Of a stretch of DNA of 34,428 nt, positions 1 to 7,718 are shown one piece after another. The position numbers and the translations under genes were made by a program. The notes beneath the pieces were generated by a model that was not told where the DNA came from, did no database searches, and saw only the letters and a program-made list of their open reading frames with translations. This DNA is from Mycobacterium alsense (GTDB lineage Bacteria > Actinomycetota > Actinomycetes > Mycobacteriales > Mycobacteriaceae), in the NCBI RefSeq assembly GCF_002086635.1, contig NZ_MVHD01000055.1:1-34428 (forward strand), given 5' to 3'. Positions within the stretch are counted from its first letter, which is position 1. Every line of letters begins with the position of its first letter.

Positions 1-669
1 GCCAAATCCCGGCCACCGGCACCCACGGCACGCCCCAAGCCGCCGGTCATCCCGCCGCCGCCCCCGATTGCTGAACCCCCGAGGACCAACGCGTGGCCGG
101 TCGCCATCCTGGTCGCCACCGTCGCCGTCGCGATCATCGTGGCGGTGGTGCTCATCGCCGCGCTCGCACACACGAACGACAACCCCTCCCCGACCGCCGC
201 GACGACGAGCACGTCCACCTACACCCCGGACGCCTCCGCGCCCACGTCGACGTACGCGCCGCCGGTCGATCCCGAAACCGCCGCCTACCAACAGCTGCAG
301 AGCCTCAAAGACGGTGACTCCTCAACCCTGTCGGGGGTCTCGGAACGCTGGTTACCGCAGCTGAGTTCCAAGCACGCCTACCAACCGTGGACCTGCGACC
401 CCGAGGACCGTCTGTGCTACGACAGCGAAATGACGCTGCGGGAACACCAGTCGCTGCGCCAGCGATATGGCGCGATACTCGCCTGGTCGGGCGACTGGAC
501 CGTGTGGTCCGCCCCGGACTACTGGGTGACCGTTGTGCCGCAAACGTTTCCCACCGCCGAGGGCGTACTGAGCTGGTGCAACTCCAACGGGCTCAACAGG
601 GATCACTGCAGCGCCCAGATCGTCAGCAAGACACGCGGCCAAAACGGAACTCACGCTTACAACCGGTGA
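1..669 (+). CDS. C-terminal part of a membrane-anchored, secreted-domain protein (5' end outside window)
   Basis: The frame is open from the first base, so the start lies upstream. What is visible is a Pro/Ala-rich cytoplasmic stretch, one hydrophobic segment (about 22 residues from the AWPVAILVATVAVAIIV region, near 103-170), a Thr/Ser/Pro-rich linker and an extracytoplasmic domain of about 125 residues. That domain carries four cysteines in two close pairs (TCDPEDRLC and WCNSNGLNRDHC), which suggests disulfides outside the cell. This single-pass layout resembles the C-terminal half of mycobacterial receptor proteins, including kinases, but no kinase domain is in view and I do not recognise the family. 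The next gene starts 12 bp downstream, so the two are probably co-transcribed. The internal ATG at 139 falls inside the membrane segment and is unlikely to be the real start. Confidence 0.75.
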   Translation, partial: AKSRPPAPTARPKPPVIPPPPPIAEPPRTNAWPVAILVATVAVAIIVAVVLIAALAHTNDNPSPTAATTSTSTYTPDASAPTSTYAPPVDPETAAYQQLQSLKDGDSSTLSGVSERWLPQLSSKHAYQPWTCDPEDRLCYDSEMTLREHQSLRQRYGAILAWSGDWTVWSAPDYWVTVVPQTFPTAEGVLSWCNSNGLNRDHCSAQIVSKTRGQNGTHAYNR

Positions 670-681
670 TGGGCGAGCTGA

Positions 682-1965
682 ATGACGAGTAACGGTTTCG
701 ACGAAAGCCCCGAATCCACCCGCGCGGCAACGGATCACGTTCCGCCGGCGCAACGGGGCATGGCCCGGCGTCGCTCGTGGCCGCGCGCCGCGATCGTCGC
801 CCTCGGCGTGTTCGCCGTCGTCGTGGTGGCCGCCGGTGTCGTCGTGGGCGTTCGGCTGGGCCGCACCCCACACACCGCCACCCCGCCGGCGCCGGCGCCG
901 GCACCGGCCCGCGGCCTGCCCGCCCCCCGGCAGCCCGGTTGCGACACAACGGCATTGATCGCGTCGATGTCCGACCGCGACAAACTCGCGCAACTGCTGA
1001 TGGTCGGCGTCACCGACGCGGCCGATGCGCGCGCGGTCGTGACGAACCAGCACGTCGGGGGCATCTTCATCGCCAGCTGGACCGACCTGTCGATGCTGAC
1101 CGACGGGTCGCTCACCGAGATCGCCCGCGCCGCGGGACCGCTGCACCTGGCCGTCAGCGTCGACGAGGAGGGCGGCCGCGTCGAGCGGTTGTCGTCGCCA
1201 ACGCTGCTGGGCAAGGCGCCATCGGCCCGGTACCTGGCCCACAACGATTCGCCCGACCAGGTCTACCAGCTGGCGTTGGATCGCGGCCGCAAGATGCGCC
1301 AGTTCGGCATCACCATCGATTTTGCCCCGGTCGTCGACGTCACCGACGCACCCGACGACACGGTGATCGGGGACCGGTCATTCAGCGACGAGCCCGCGGT
1401 GGTGGCGAAGTACGCGGGAGCGTACGCGCGCGGCCTGCGCGACGCCGGGGTGCTTCCGGTGCTCAAGCACTTTCCCGGGCACGGCCGCGCCTCCGGCGAC
1501 TCCCACGCCACCGGCGTGGTGACCCCGCCACTGCCGGAGATGCAGGACGTCGACCTGGAGCCCTACCGACAGCTGGTCACCCAGGCGCCGGTGGGTGTGA
1601 TGATCGGCCACATGCAGGTGCCCGACCTGACCGGCAGCGACCCCGCCAGCCTGAGTCCGGCCGCGATCACGTTGTTACGCAAGGGAAAAGACTACGACGG
1701 GCCGCCGTTCGACGGCCCGGTGTTCACCGATGACCTGTCGAGCATGCGAGCGATCACCGACCGCTATGGGATCTCCGATGCGGTGCTCAAGGCCCTGCAG
1801 GCCGGCAACGACACCGCGCTGTGGGTGAGCACCACCGCGGTTCCGGCGGTCCTCAACCGGCTGCAGTCGGCCCTGGCCGCCGGCGAGTTGAGCATGCCCA
1901 ACGTCGAGGCGTCGGTGCGGCGGATGGCCGCGGCCAAAGCCTTCACCTCGCCCTGCGGGCACTGA
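682..1965 (+). CDS. Membrane-anchored glycoside hydrolase family 3 N-acetylglucosaminidase (LpqI/NagZ-like)
   Basis: The product has 427 residues. A basic N-terminus is followed by one membrane segment (about 35-58), a Pro/Ala linker and a GH3 domain (about 85-425). Diagnostic features are DEEGGRVERL at 161-170, KHFPGHG at 262-268, the Asp/His acid-base pair of the NagZ subfamily in GDSH (D273, H275), and the probable nucleophile D350 in FTDDL. By family knowledge such enzymes release terminal N-acetylglucosamine from muropeptide-type substrates in cell-wall recycling. The mycobacterial relative LpqI is a lipoprotein. Here there is no lipobox, and the signal-like helix is followed by RLGRTPH, so a transmembrane anchor is the simpler reading. 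It follows the truncated membrane protein by 12 bp and is separated from the VWA gene by 81 bp. Confidence 0.88.
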   Translation: MTSNGFDESPESTRAATDHVPPAQRGMARRRSWPRAAIVALGVFAVVVVAAGVVVGVRLGRTPHTATPPAPAPAPARGLPAPRQPGCDTTALIASMSDRDKLAQLLMVGVTDAADARAVVTNQHVGGIFIASWTDLSMLTDGSLTEIARAAGPLHLAVSVDEEGGRVERLSSPTLLGKAPSARYLAHNDSPDQVYQLALDRGRKMRQFGITIDFAPVVDVTDAPDDTVIGDRSFSDEPAVVAKYAGAYARGLRDAGVLPVLKHFPGHGRASGDSHATGVVTPPLPEMQDVDLEPYRQLVTQAPVGVMIGHMQVPDLTGSDPASLSPAAITLLRKGKDYDGPPFDGPVFTDDLSSMRAITDRYGISDAVLKALQAGNDTALWVSTTAVPAVLNRLQSALAAGELSMPNVEASVRRMAAAKAFTSPCGH

Positions 1966-2009
1966 GGCTGGCAGAACAGAAAGCGGTGTGGATTGTGTTG
2001 AAGCGGCAG

Positions 2010-2015
2010 TACACT
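2010..2015 (+). promoter_or_regulatory. Possible -10 hexamer of the VWA-phosphatase-kinase operon
   Basis: TACACT fits the TAnnnT rule for mycobacterial sigma-A -10 elements. It lies 31 bp before the VWA start codon, in the 81-bp gap after the GH3 gene. No convincing -35 is present at the right spacing, so support is weak. If real, it separates the triad from the GH3 gene. Confidence 0.25.
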
Positions 2016-2046
2016 TTGACGTCCTGCCCGAGCGAAGGGGTGTCCA

Positions 2047-2715
2047 ATGGTGGAACCTAAGGGATCGATCCTGTTGGTGTATTTCGTGGCCGACGAGTCG
2101 GGCTCGATGGGCCGCAATATCGACGACCTCAACGAGGGGTTGGCCTCGCTGCACGACGCACTGCAGCGGGAGTCATTCGCCGCGGCCAAGATTCGGCTGT
2201 CGGTAATCGGATTCTCCGATACCGCGTTCACCTATCTCGAACCCGCCGACTTGCGCTTCCTGCAAGGGATGCCCCCGCTGACCGCCCAAACCCTGACCTC
2301 CTATGCGGCGGCCTTCGATCAGTTGGCCTACCGCATCAGCGTGGATGTGCCCGGCCTGAAAGCCCAGGGTTACACCGTGCACCGGCCGGCGGTGTTTTTC
2401 CTCACCGACGGCCTGCCCAACGGCAACGAGGACTGGCGTGCGGTTCGCGCCCACCTGTTGTCCCAACCCGCGGCGCCCAACATCTTGGCCTTCGGCATCG
2501 GCGATGCCGATGCCGCCATCGTGGCCGAGCTGGCCACCAAACCACACTTCGCGTTCGTGGCGGCGCGCGGCGTGGACACCGGGGCGGCCATCTCCGAATT
2601 CCTGACCTCGCTGACCCAATCGGTGATCAGCTCGGGCCAGGCCCTGGCCTCCGGCTCGGCGGAGCTGCAGTTCGAAAAGCCCGAAGGCTTCACCCTCGCC
2701 GTCGACATCGTCTAG
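2047..2715 (+). CDS. TerY-like von Willebrand factor A domain protein
   Basis: The 222-residue product is essentially one VWA domain. The MIDAS metal site is intact: DESGS at residues 16-20 (D16, S18, S20), a Thr-rich loop near 79-84 and the acidic FLTDG motif with D121. No signal peptide or membrane segment is visible, so it should act in the cytoplasm as a metal-dependent binding or scaffold protein. Length and motifs match the TerY/YegL group rather than large VWA chelatase or surface proteins. An AAGGGG ribosome-binding site precedes the ATG. A PP2C-like phosphatase follows 21 bp downstream and a Ser/Thr kinase after that, the combination described as the TerY-P triad in comparative work on tellurite-resistance (Ter) systems. 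The partner it binds is not known from sequence. Confidence 0.85.
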   Translation: MVEPKGSILLVYFVADESGSMGRNIDDLNEGLASLHDALQRESFAAAKIRLSVIGFSDTAFTYLEPADLRFLQGMPPLTAQTLTSYAAAFDQLAYRISVDVPGLKAQGYTVHRPAVFFLTDGLPNGNEDWRAVRAHLLSQPAAPNILAFGIGDADAAIVAELATKPHFAFVAARGVDTGAAISEFLTSLTQSVISSGQALASGSAELQFEKPEGFTLAVDIV

Positions 2716-2736
2716 ACCGGCCCGGGCGCGCAGCCG

Positions 2737-3819
2737 ATGAAAACGTTCAAGCGGCGGCGAAAAGAGCTGGCGCCGCCGCCCAACGAGCACCCGACCGCCC
2801 CATTGGCGGTCGTCGCCGTCGACCCACCACCGCCGGGGGTGCCCGGCGCGCCGGGGGTTTCCGAAGTCGTCGGCCCCACGGTCATCCCCCAGATCGTCGT
2901 GGGTTCACCGTCGCCGCCGGTGGAACCGTCGAGCATCGCCGCGGACTACCGCTCGCTGCCGTTTCGCCCCGACGCGGTGATCGACGGATGGTCCACCGAC
3001 TCGCTGACCGTGCGGGGTGTGTCGCTGCGCGGGCACCTGCACCGCTACAACGGCGCGCCTCGCCAGGACGATTTCGCGCTCCATCACCTGCCCGATGGTC
3101 GCGTGATCGTCCTTGTGGCCGACGGGGTTTCGGGTGCCCCGCAGTCACATATCGGTGCGGCCACCGCCACCCGGCAAGCGGCCGAGTGGCTGCACGACCA
3201 CCTTTCCGCCGACGTCGCCGACACCGACTGGCAGGGGCTGCTCAAGAGCACAGCCTGGGCGCTCAACGAGCGAGCGCAGACGCTGCTGGGGCTTGCCGAG
3301 CCGGACCCGGTGCGCGCCGAGGAGCAACTCGCCACGACCCTGATGTGCGCGGTCATCGAACCCACGGGTCCCGGACGCTTGCGCGCCCACCTGATCGGCG
3401 CGGGTGACTCGGTCGCGTGGCTGCTGTCGGACGGACAGTTCACGCAGATCCTCGGCGGCAAGGCGGTTTCGGAATCGGGGGTGGCGTCCTCGGCGGTGGG
3501 GGGCCTGCCGCGGGGGCCAACGGAAGTGACCCCCGCCGTCGCCGACGTCCACGCCGGCGAGATCCTGCTGATCGCCACCGATGGCATCGGCGACCCCCTC
3601 GGAACGGGGCAGGGCGGGGTGGGAAACCTCCTCCGCGACGTGCTGACCAGACCGTGCCCACCGTCGCTGATCGAATTCGCCCACGCCATGGACTTCAGCC
3701 GCGAAACCTTCGACGACGACCGGACTTTGGTGGCGGTATGGCCCAGGAGGCGGACGACCGATGAGGCAGCCGCGCCGCCGGCGCCCCGGTCACGCAGCCC
3801 CGTGGAAGGCCTGCAATGA
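2737..3819 (+). CDS. PP2C-family (PPM) serine/threonine phosphatase
   Basis: The product has 360 residues. A Pro-rich N-terminal tail (about 1-65) precedes a PP2C-like domain (about 85-335). Metal-ligand aspartates expected for PPM enzymes are visible: RQDD at 109-112, VADGVSG at 128-133 (D129), ATDGIGD at 280-286 (D282) and FDDDRT at 325-330. No membrane segment is seen, so it is predicted to be cytoplasmic and to remove phosphate from Ser/Thr, most simply from the kinase encoded next. The stop codon overlaps the kinase start (ATGA at 3816-3819), which implies translational coupling and roughly matched amounts. It differs from the mycobacterial PstP phosphatase, which has a membrane anchor and sits in the pknA/pknB operon. 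Confidence 0.85.
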   Translation: MKTFKRRRKELAPPPNEHPTAPLAVVAVDPPPPGVPGAPGVSEVVGPTVIPQIVVGSPSPPVEPSSIAADYRSLPFRPDAVIDGWSTDSLTVRGVSLRGHLHRYNGAPRQDDFALHHLPDGRVIVLVADGVSGAPQSHIGAATATRQAAEWLHDHLSADVADTDWQGLLKSTAWALNERAQTLLGLAEPDPVRAEEQLATTLMCAVIEPTGPGRLRAHLIGAGDSVAWLLSDGQFTQILGGKAVSESGVASSAVGGLPRGPTEVTPAVADVHAGEILLIATDGIGDPLGTGQGGVGNLLRDVLTRPCPPSLIEFAHAMDFSRETFDDDRTLVAVWPRRRTTDEAAAPPAPRSRSPVEGLQ

Positions 3820-5651
3820 CGGTGCAAGCGACGTTCGGCCGTTACCGCCTGCTGTCGCTCATCGGCGAGGGCGGCATGGGAAAGGTGTACCGGGCCCACG
3901 ACACCGCGATGGGCCGGGACGTCGCGATCAAGGTGCTGCCCCTCGAACTCGGGGCCGAGCCCGGCTATCGGGAGCGCTTTCGCCGCGAGGCCCACACGGC
4001 CGCACGGCTGGCCGAACCGCACATCGTGCACATCTACGACACCGGCGAGATCGACGGCCAGCTCTACCTGGTGATGCCGATCATCGAGGGGGTCGACGTG
4101 CAGGAGCTGCTGCGGCGCGACGGGCCGATGAGCCCGCAGCGGGCGGTGCGCGTCATCGAGCAGCTGGCCGATGCGCTGCACGCCGCGCATGCCGTCGGGC
4201 TGGTGCACCGGGATGTCAAACCCTCCAATGCGCTTGTGGCCGAGCGCGACTTCGTCTACCTGATCGACTTCGGCATCGCCCACGACGCCGCGGCCACCAA
4301 ACTGACCCGCACCGGGACGATCGTGGGCAGCTGGGCCTACATGGCACCCGAACGCTTCACCAGCGGCATGGCCGATGCCAGGGCCGACATCTACGCCCTG
4401 GCCTGTGTGCTGTACGAGTGCCTCACCGCCGTCCAGCCCTACCCGGGGGACAGCCTCGAACAGCAATTCACCGGGCACTACTCGCTGGCGCCACCGAAGC
4501 CCACCGAAGCCAACCCCGCCCTGCCCGCGGGGTTCGACGGCGTGATCGCCCGCGGCATGGCCAAGGACCCGCGCCAGCGCTATCAGAGCGCCCAGGACCT
4601 GGCCGCGGCCGCCAATCACGCACTCACCACGATTTCGGCTCGCGCCGCGCGCAACACGCCCACCGTGCACGAACCGCCCCCGCCGACGCCGGCGCCGCCG
4701 GCGCCCAGGGCCGCCCCGCCCGCCGAACGGCCGGTGCGCCCGCGCCGTCGGCTCAAGTGGCCGGCGATCGGCACCGCCGCCCTCGTGACCGTCGTCGCCG
4801 CGGTGGCCACCACCACCTTCCTGTTGCGGCCGACATCACCGGCGTCCCACACCACTCGTCCCGGCCCGGGGCCCGCCCAAACCGCTTCGCCCGCAACGTC
4901 TTCCGGGCAGGAGGCCCTGCCCTTCGCCGGCCTGAAGAATCCGAGCGGCATCGCGGTGGACGGCGCCGGCGACGTCTATGTCTCCGACGCGGGCAACAGC
5001 CGGGTGCTGGAGCTGGCCGCCGGCTCCGACAGCCCGGCCGCGCTGCCGTTCATCGGCTCCGGCGCGCCCGCCGGGGTCGCCGTGAACGCCGCCCGCACCG
5101 TCTACGTCATCTATCCCGGGAACAACCCCGTGCTGAAGCTGGCCGCCGGTTCCAACAACCCGACCGAGTTGCCGGTCACCGGCCTCGACAACCCTCGCGC
5201 CGTGGCGGTGGACAGCGCCGACAACCTATACCTCATCGACGGATCCAGCCGGGTGCTGAAACTGCCGGCCGGCTCCACCGACCCAATCGCGATGCCCTTC
5301 ACGGGCCTGAGCAACCCGGGCGGGGTGGCCGTCGACGGCGCCGGCGCGGTGTACGTCACCGACGGCGGCCGCAACCGGGTGCTGAAGCTGACGCCCGGTG
5401 CCGACCGCCCGGGCGAGCTACCGTTCACCGCCCTGAACAATCCGGCCGCCGTCGCGGTCGACGCGCCCGGCGACGTCTATGTCGTGGACCGCGGCAACGA
5501 CCGGGTGGTGAAACTGGCTGCCGGCGCGCACAGCCCGGCCGAACTGCCGTCGGGCGGCCTGAACAACCCGACGGCGGCGGCGGTCGACGGCGCCGGCAAC
5601 GTCTACGTCACCGATGCCGGCAACAACCGGGTGGTCAAGCTGGCGAGCTGA
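3816..5651 (+). CDS. Receptor Ser/Thr protein kinase with NHL beta-propeller sensor (PknD-like)
   Basis: The product has 611 residues. The kinase domain (about 8-270) is complete: glycine loop GEGGMGKVY, catalytic lysine K39, HRDVKPSN with D133, DFG with D151, an activation loop containing T164, T166 and T168, and APE at 177-179. A Pro/Ala-rich juxtamembrane linker and one membrane helix (about 316-337) follow. From about residue 370 to the end there are six repeats of about 40 residues, each with a pattern like AVDGAGDVYVTDAGNNRVLKL, giving a six-bladed NHL propeller outside the cell. This is the layout of mycobacterial PknD. In M. tuberculosis pknD lies beside phosphate-transport genes; here it is coupled by a 4-bp overlap to a PP2C phosphatase and follows a VWA gene, so it may be a paralogue with a different signal. 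Confidence 0.9.
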   Translation: MTVQATFGRYRLLSLIGEGGMGKVYRAHDTAMGRDVAIKVLPLELGAEPGYRERFRREAHTAARLAEPHIVHIYDTGEIDGQLYLVMPIIEGVDVQELLRRDGPMSPQRAVRVIEQLADALHAAHAVGLVHRDVKPSNALVAERDFVYLIDFGIAHDAAATKLTRTGTIVGSWAYMAPERFTSGMADARADIYALACVLYECLTAVQPYPGDSLEQQFTGHYSLAPPKPTEANPALPAGFDGVIARGMAKDPRQRYQSAQDLAAAANHALTTISARAARNTPTVHEPPPPTPAPPAPRAAPPAERPVRPRRRLKWPAIGTAALVTVVAAVATTTFLLRPTSPASHTTRPGPGPAQTASPATSSGQEALPFAGLKNPSGIAVDGAGDVYVSDAGNSRVLELAAGSDSPAALPFIGSGAPAGVAVNAARTVYVIYPGNNPVLKLAAGSNNPTELPVTGLDNPRAVAVDSADNLYLIDGSSRVLKLPAGSTDPIAMPFTGLSNPGGVAVDGAGAVYVTDGGRNRVLKLTPGADRPGELPFTALNNPAAVAVDAPGDVYVVDRGNDRVVKLAAGAHSPAELPSGGLNNPTAAAVDGAGNVYVTDAGNNRVVKLAS

Positions 5652-6067
5652 TGCCTCGAGTCGCTGACGGCTCGCCTGGAACATATTGCACTGCAACATT
5701 TTCCGCAGGCAATGAACTGCCGCCCCCCGTTGCGTCCGCGACGTTGATCGGCGAGGCGGGCCAACCGGCCGCCGACCCCGCTCAGCGACCCGAAACGATG
5801 TGGAAAAACCATCACGGAAAAGTCGAGCGATGCCTGAGTCTCAGGGAGTATTGTGCCTCCCACGAGTGCAGTTCAGCGTGCAGGGAGGACCATCCAATGA
5901 CGGTGCCCGATCGGCCAGGTGGTGCCGTCAGAGAGGAGGGCTGGCGGTACCGACGGTGCGCATCCGCCAGCGGCTCCAAGAATCCGACAAGGCCTAGCCC
6001 CCAACCTTGATTGATGCCGATACGGCGGCCTCAGATCCCATCCACCTGCGAGAGAAAGCGAACGAAC
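5652..6067 (+). other. 416-bp stretch without a confident gene
   Basis: This lies between the kinase and the DUF2510 gene. It contains two short inverted repeats: TTGCA-C-TGCAA (near 5687-5697) and CCTGAG-T-CTCAGG (5833-5845). A TATTGT hexamer at 5849-5854 fits a -10 element. A GGGAGG ribosome-binding-like site at 5883-5888 precedes a 37-codon ORF listed separately. The repeats lack a T-run and are not convincing terminators. I see no RNA gene. Confidence 0.5.
5897..6010 (+). CDS. Doubtful 37-residue small ORF
   Basis: An ATG is preceded by a good Shine-Dalgarno-like GGGAGG with 8-nt spacing, and a possible -10 (TATTGT) lies about 45 bp upstream. The peptide is rich in Arg, Ser and Pro, has no membrane segment and matches nothing I recognise. 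It ends 57 bp before the DUF2510 gene. It could be a leader ORF, a remnant or chance. Confidence 0.2.
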   Translation: MTVPDRPGGAVREEGWRYRRCASASGSKNPTRPSPQP

Positions 6068-6493
6068 ATGACGAGTCAGCAAGCCCCCGCGGGCTGGTAT
6101 CCCGATCCGAATGGCGGGTCTGGCCAGATGTATTGGGATGGCCAGCAATGGTCGTCCCCCACCCCGGCTGCGCCCCAACAGCCCGGGATCAGCCAAGATG
6201 CTCTGCGGGCCGCCATGGCCGAGAATCGCTCGATCTGGGTCACCGGCGGGCTGGCGCTGTGGTCGCTGATATGCGGCATCATCGGCGCTATAACCGACTT
6301 GTTCTGCGGGGTCGGCATCGGGCCGTCGGGCATCGGCCTGGTCCTCGGCGTGATCGCGTTCAATAAGAGCAAGCAGACCGGGGAGCACCGCGGGCTGGCC
6401 CTGACCGCGCTCATCGTCAACGCCGTGGCGTTCGGAATCGGACTCATCGTCATGTTGGTCATCTTCGGCGGCCTGGGTTCGATGGGCTCGTGA
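6068..6493 (+). CDS. DUF2510 / DUF4190-type small membrane protein
   Basis: The product has 141 residues. The N-terminus carries the DUF2510 signature PAGWYPDPNG...YWDGQQW (about 7-28), a short tryptophan-rich motif common at the N-terminus of actinobacterial membrane proteins. After a Pro/Gln linker there are two strongly hydrophobic regions (about 56-98 and 109-137) separated by a basic loop (NKSKQTGEHRG), as in DUF4190 proteins. The ATG at 6068 was chosen because DUF2510 normally starts the protein and a purine-rich GAGAGAAAG sits upstream; an upstream in-frame ATG (6011) would add 19 unrelated residues. The function of both domains is unknown. It stands alone, with 97 bp to the next gene. 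Confidence 0.8.
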   Translation: MTSQQAPAGWYPDPNGGSGQMYWDGQQWSSPTPAAPQQPGISQDALRAAMAENRSIWVTGGLALWSLICGIIGAITDLFCGVGIGPSGIGLVLGVIAFNKSKQTGEHRGLALTALIVNAVAFGIGLIVMLVIFGGLGSMGS

Positions 6494-6590
6494 CGCGGCG
6501 TCGGTAAAGCCTCCCGGGAGGAGCGATAATCCGCGGCGTCACAAGGACTTTGGCGTCCTGCGCGGCTCGTCCGCCGGGTGTGATGCCGAA

Positions 6591-7718
6591 ATGAACCGCA
6601 AGCGTGTCGTCATCGCCGGGCTGGGCGACGTCGGTGTGCTCACCGCGATCCGCCTGGCGGGGCACGCCGACGTCGTCGGAATCTCCGCCAAACCCGCGCT
6701 GGTGAGCGGCCAGGAACTCGGCGTCCGGCTGGCCCGTCCGGAGGACTGGGCCCGCGACTACTGGATCCCGTTCGACAACTTCCGCCGCCTGGACCGGGTG
6801 CGGAAGGTGCAGGCGACCCTGGTGGGACTGGACCTGGCGGGCCGCGCCGTGCTGGGACGGCGTGACGACGGCTCCGAAGTCGCCGAGCATTACGACGCGC
6901 TGGTCATCTCCACCGGTGTCAGCAACGGGTTCTGGCGCCGGCCCACGCTGCAATCGCCCGCCGAGATCGGCGCCGAACTGCGCGCGGCCCACGACCGGGT
7001 GGCCGCCGCGGACTCGGTGATCGTCATCGGCGGCGGCGCCGCGGCGATCACCAGCGCCGCCAACATGGCCGCCACCTGGCCGGCCAAGCGCATCGACCTG
7101 TACTTCCCCGGCGACCGGGCCTTGGGCGAGTACCACCCGGCGATCTGGAAGCGCATCCGGGGGCGGTTGACGGGCCTTGGTGTCGGCCTACACCCCGGCC
7201 ACCGCGCCCGGGTCCCCGACGGCTTCTGCGGTGACGACATCACCGGCGAGCCGGTGCACTGGAGCACCGGACAGCCCCTGAGTTCCGCCGACGCCGTGCT
7301 CTGGGCGATAGGCCGGGTGCGGCCAAACACCGATTGGCTGCCGCCGGCGCTGCTCGACGAGCGCGGGTTCGTGCGCGTGACGCCGGAGTTGCGGGTGCCC
7401 GGTCATCCGGGTGTCTTCGCGGTCGGGGACGTCGCGGCCACCGACCCGCTGCGCAGCTCCGCGCGCAATCGGGGGGATGCGCTGGTGGCCAGGAACATTC
7501 GCGCCGAGTTCGCCGGCGGAGACCTACGCACGTTCAAGACACCGGGGCGGCGGTGGGGGTCGCTGCTGGGCATCCAGCCCAACGGGCTCGAGGTCTTCCT
7601 GCCCACCGGCCATGCGTTCCGCTTCCCGACATGGTCGGTCGAGCGGGTGGTGATGCCGTGGATCGTGCGATGGGGCATGTATCGCGGGGTGCGCGAAAAC
7701 CACCCGCTGCTCACCTAA
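6591..7718 (+). CDS. FAD/NAD(P)-dependent oxidoreductase of the pyridine nucleotide-disulfide type
   Basis: The product has 375 residues. An N-terminal FAD dinucleotide-binding motif lies in VVIAGLGDVGVLTA, a second NAD(P)H-binding glycine loop in VIVIGGGAAAITSA (about 143-156), and the C-terminal FAD signature in GVFAVGDVAATDP. No CxxxxC redox pair is seen, so it is not a classical disulfide reductase. The layout fits the AIF/NDH-2-like group that transfers electrons from NAD(P)H to a quinone or protein partner. No membrane helix is evident, but a hydrophobic C-terminal end could associate with the membrane. The natural acceptor cannot be told from sequence. The stop codon overlaps the stop of the convergent kinase by 4 bp. 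Confidence 0.82.
   Translation: MNRKRVVIAGLGDVGVLTAIRLAGHADVVGISAKPALVSGQELGVRLARPEDWARDYWIPFDNFRRLDRVRKVQATLVGLDLAGRAVLGRRDDGSEVAEHYDALVISTGVSNGFWRRPTLQSPAEIGAELRAAHDRVAAADSVIVIGGGAAAITSAANMAATWPAKRIDLYFPGDRALGEYHPAIWKRIRGRLTGLGVGLHPGHRARVPDGFCGDDITGEPVHWSTGQPLSSADAVLWAIGRVRPNTDWLPPALLDERGFVRVTPELRVPGHPGVFAVGDVAATDPLRSSARNRGDALVARNIRAEFAGGDLRTFKTPGRRWGSLLGIQPNGLEVFLPTGHAFRFPTWSVERVVMPWIVRWGMYRGVRENHPLLT

Noticed and set aside
3761..6010. A 749-codon plus-strand frame overlapping the phosphatase end and the whole PknD-like kinase
   Set aside because: Highly Arg-rich, no recognisable motif, out of frame with a kinase that has every catalytic residue.
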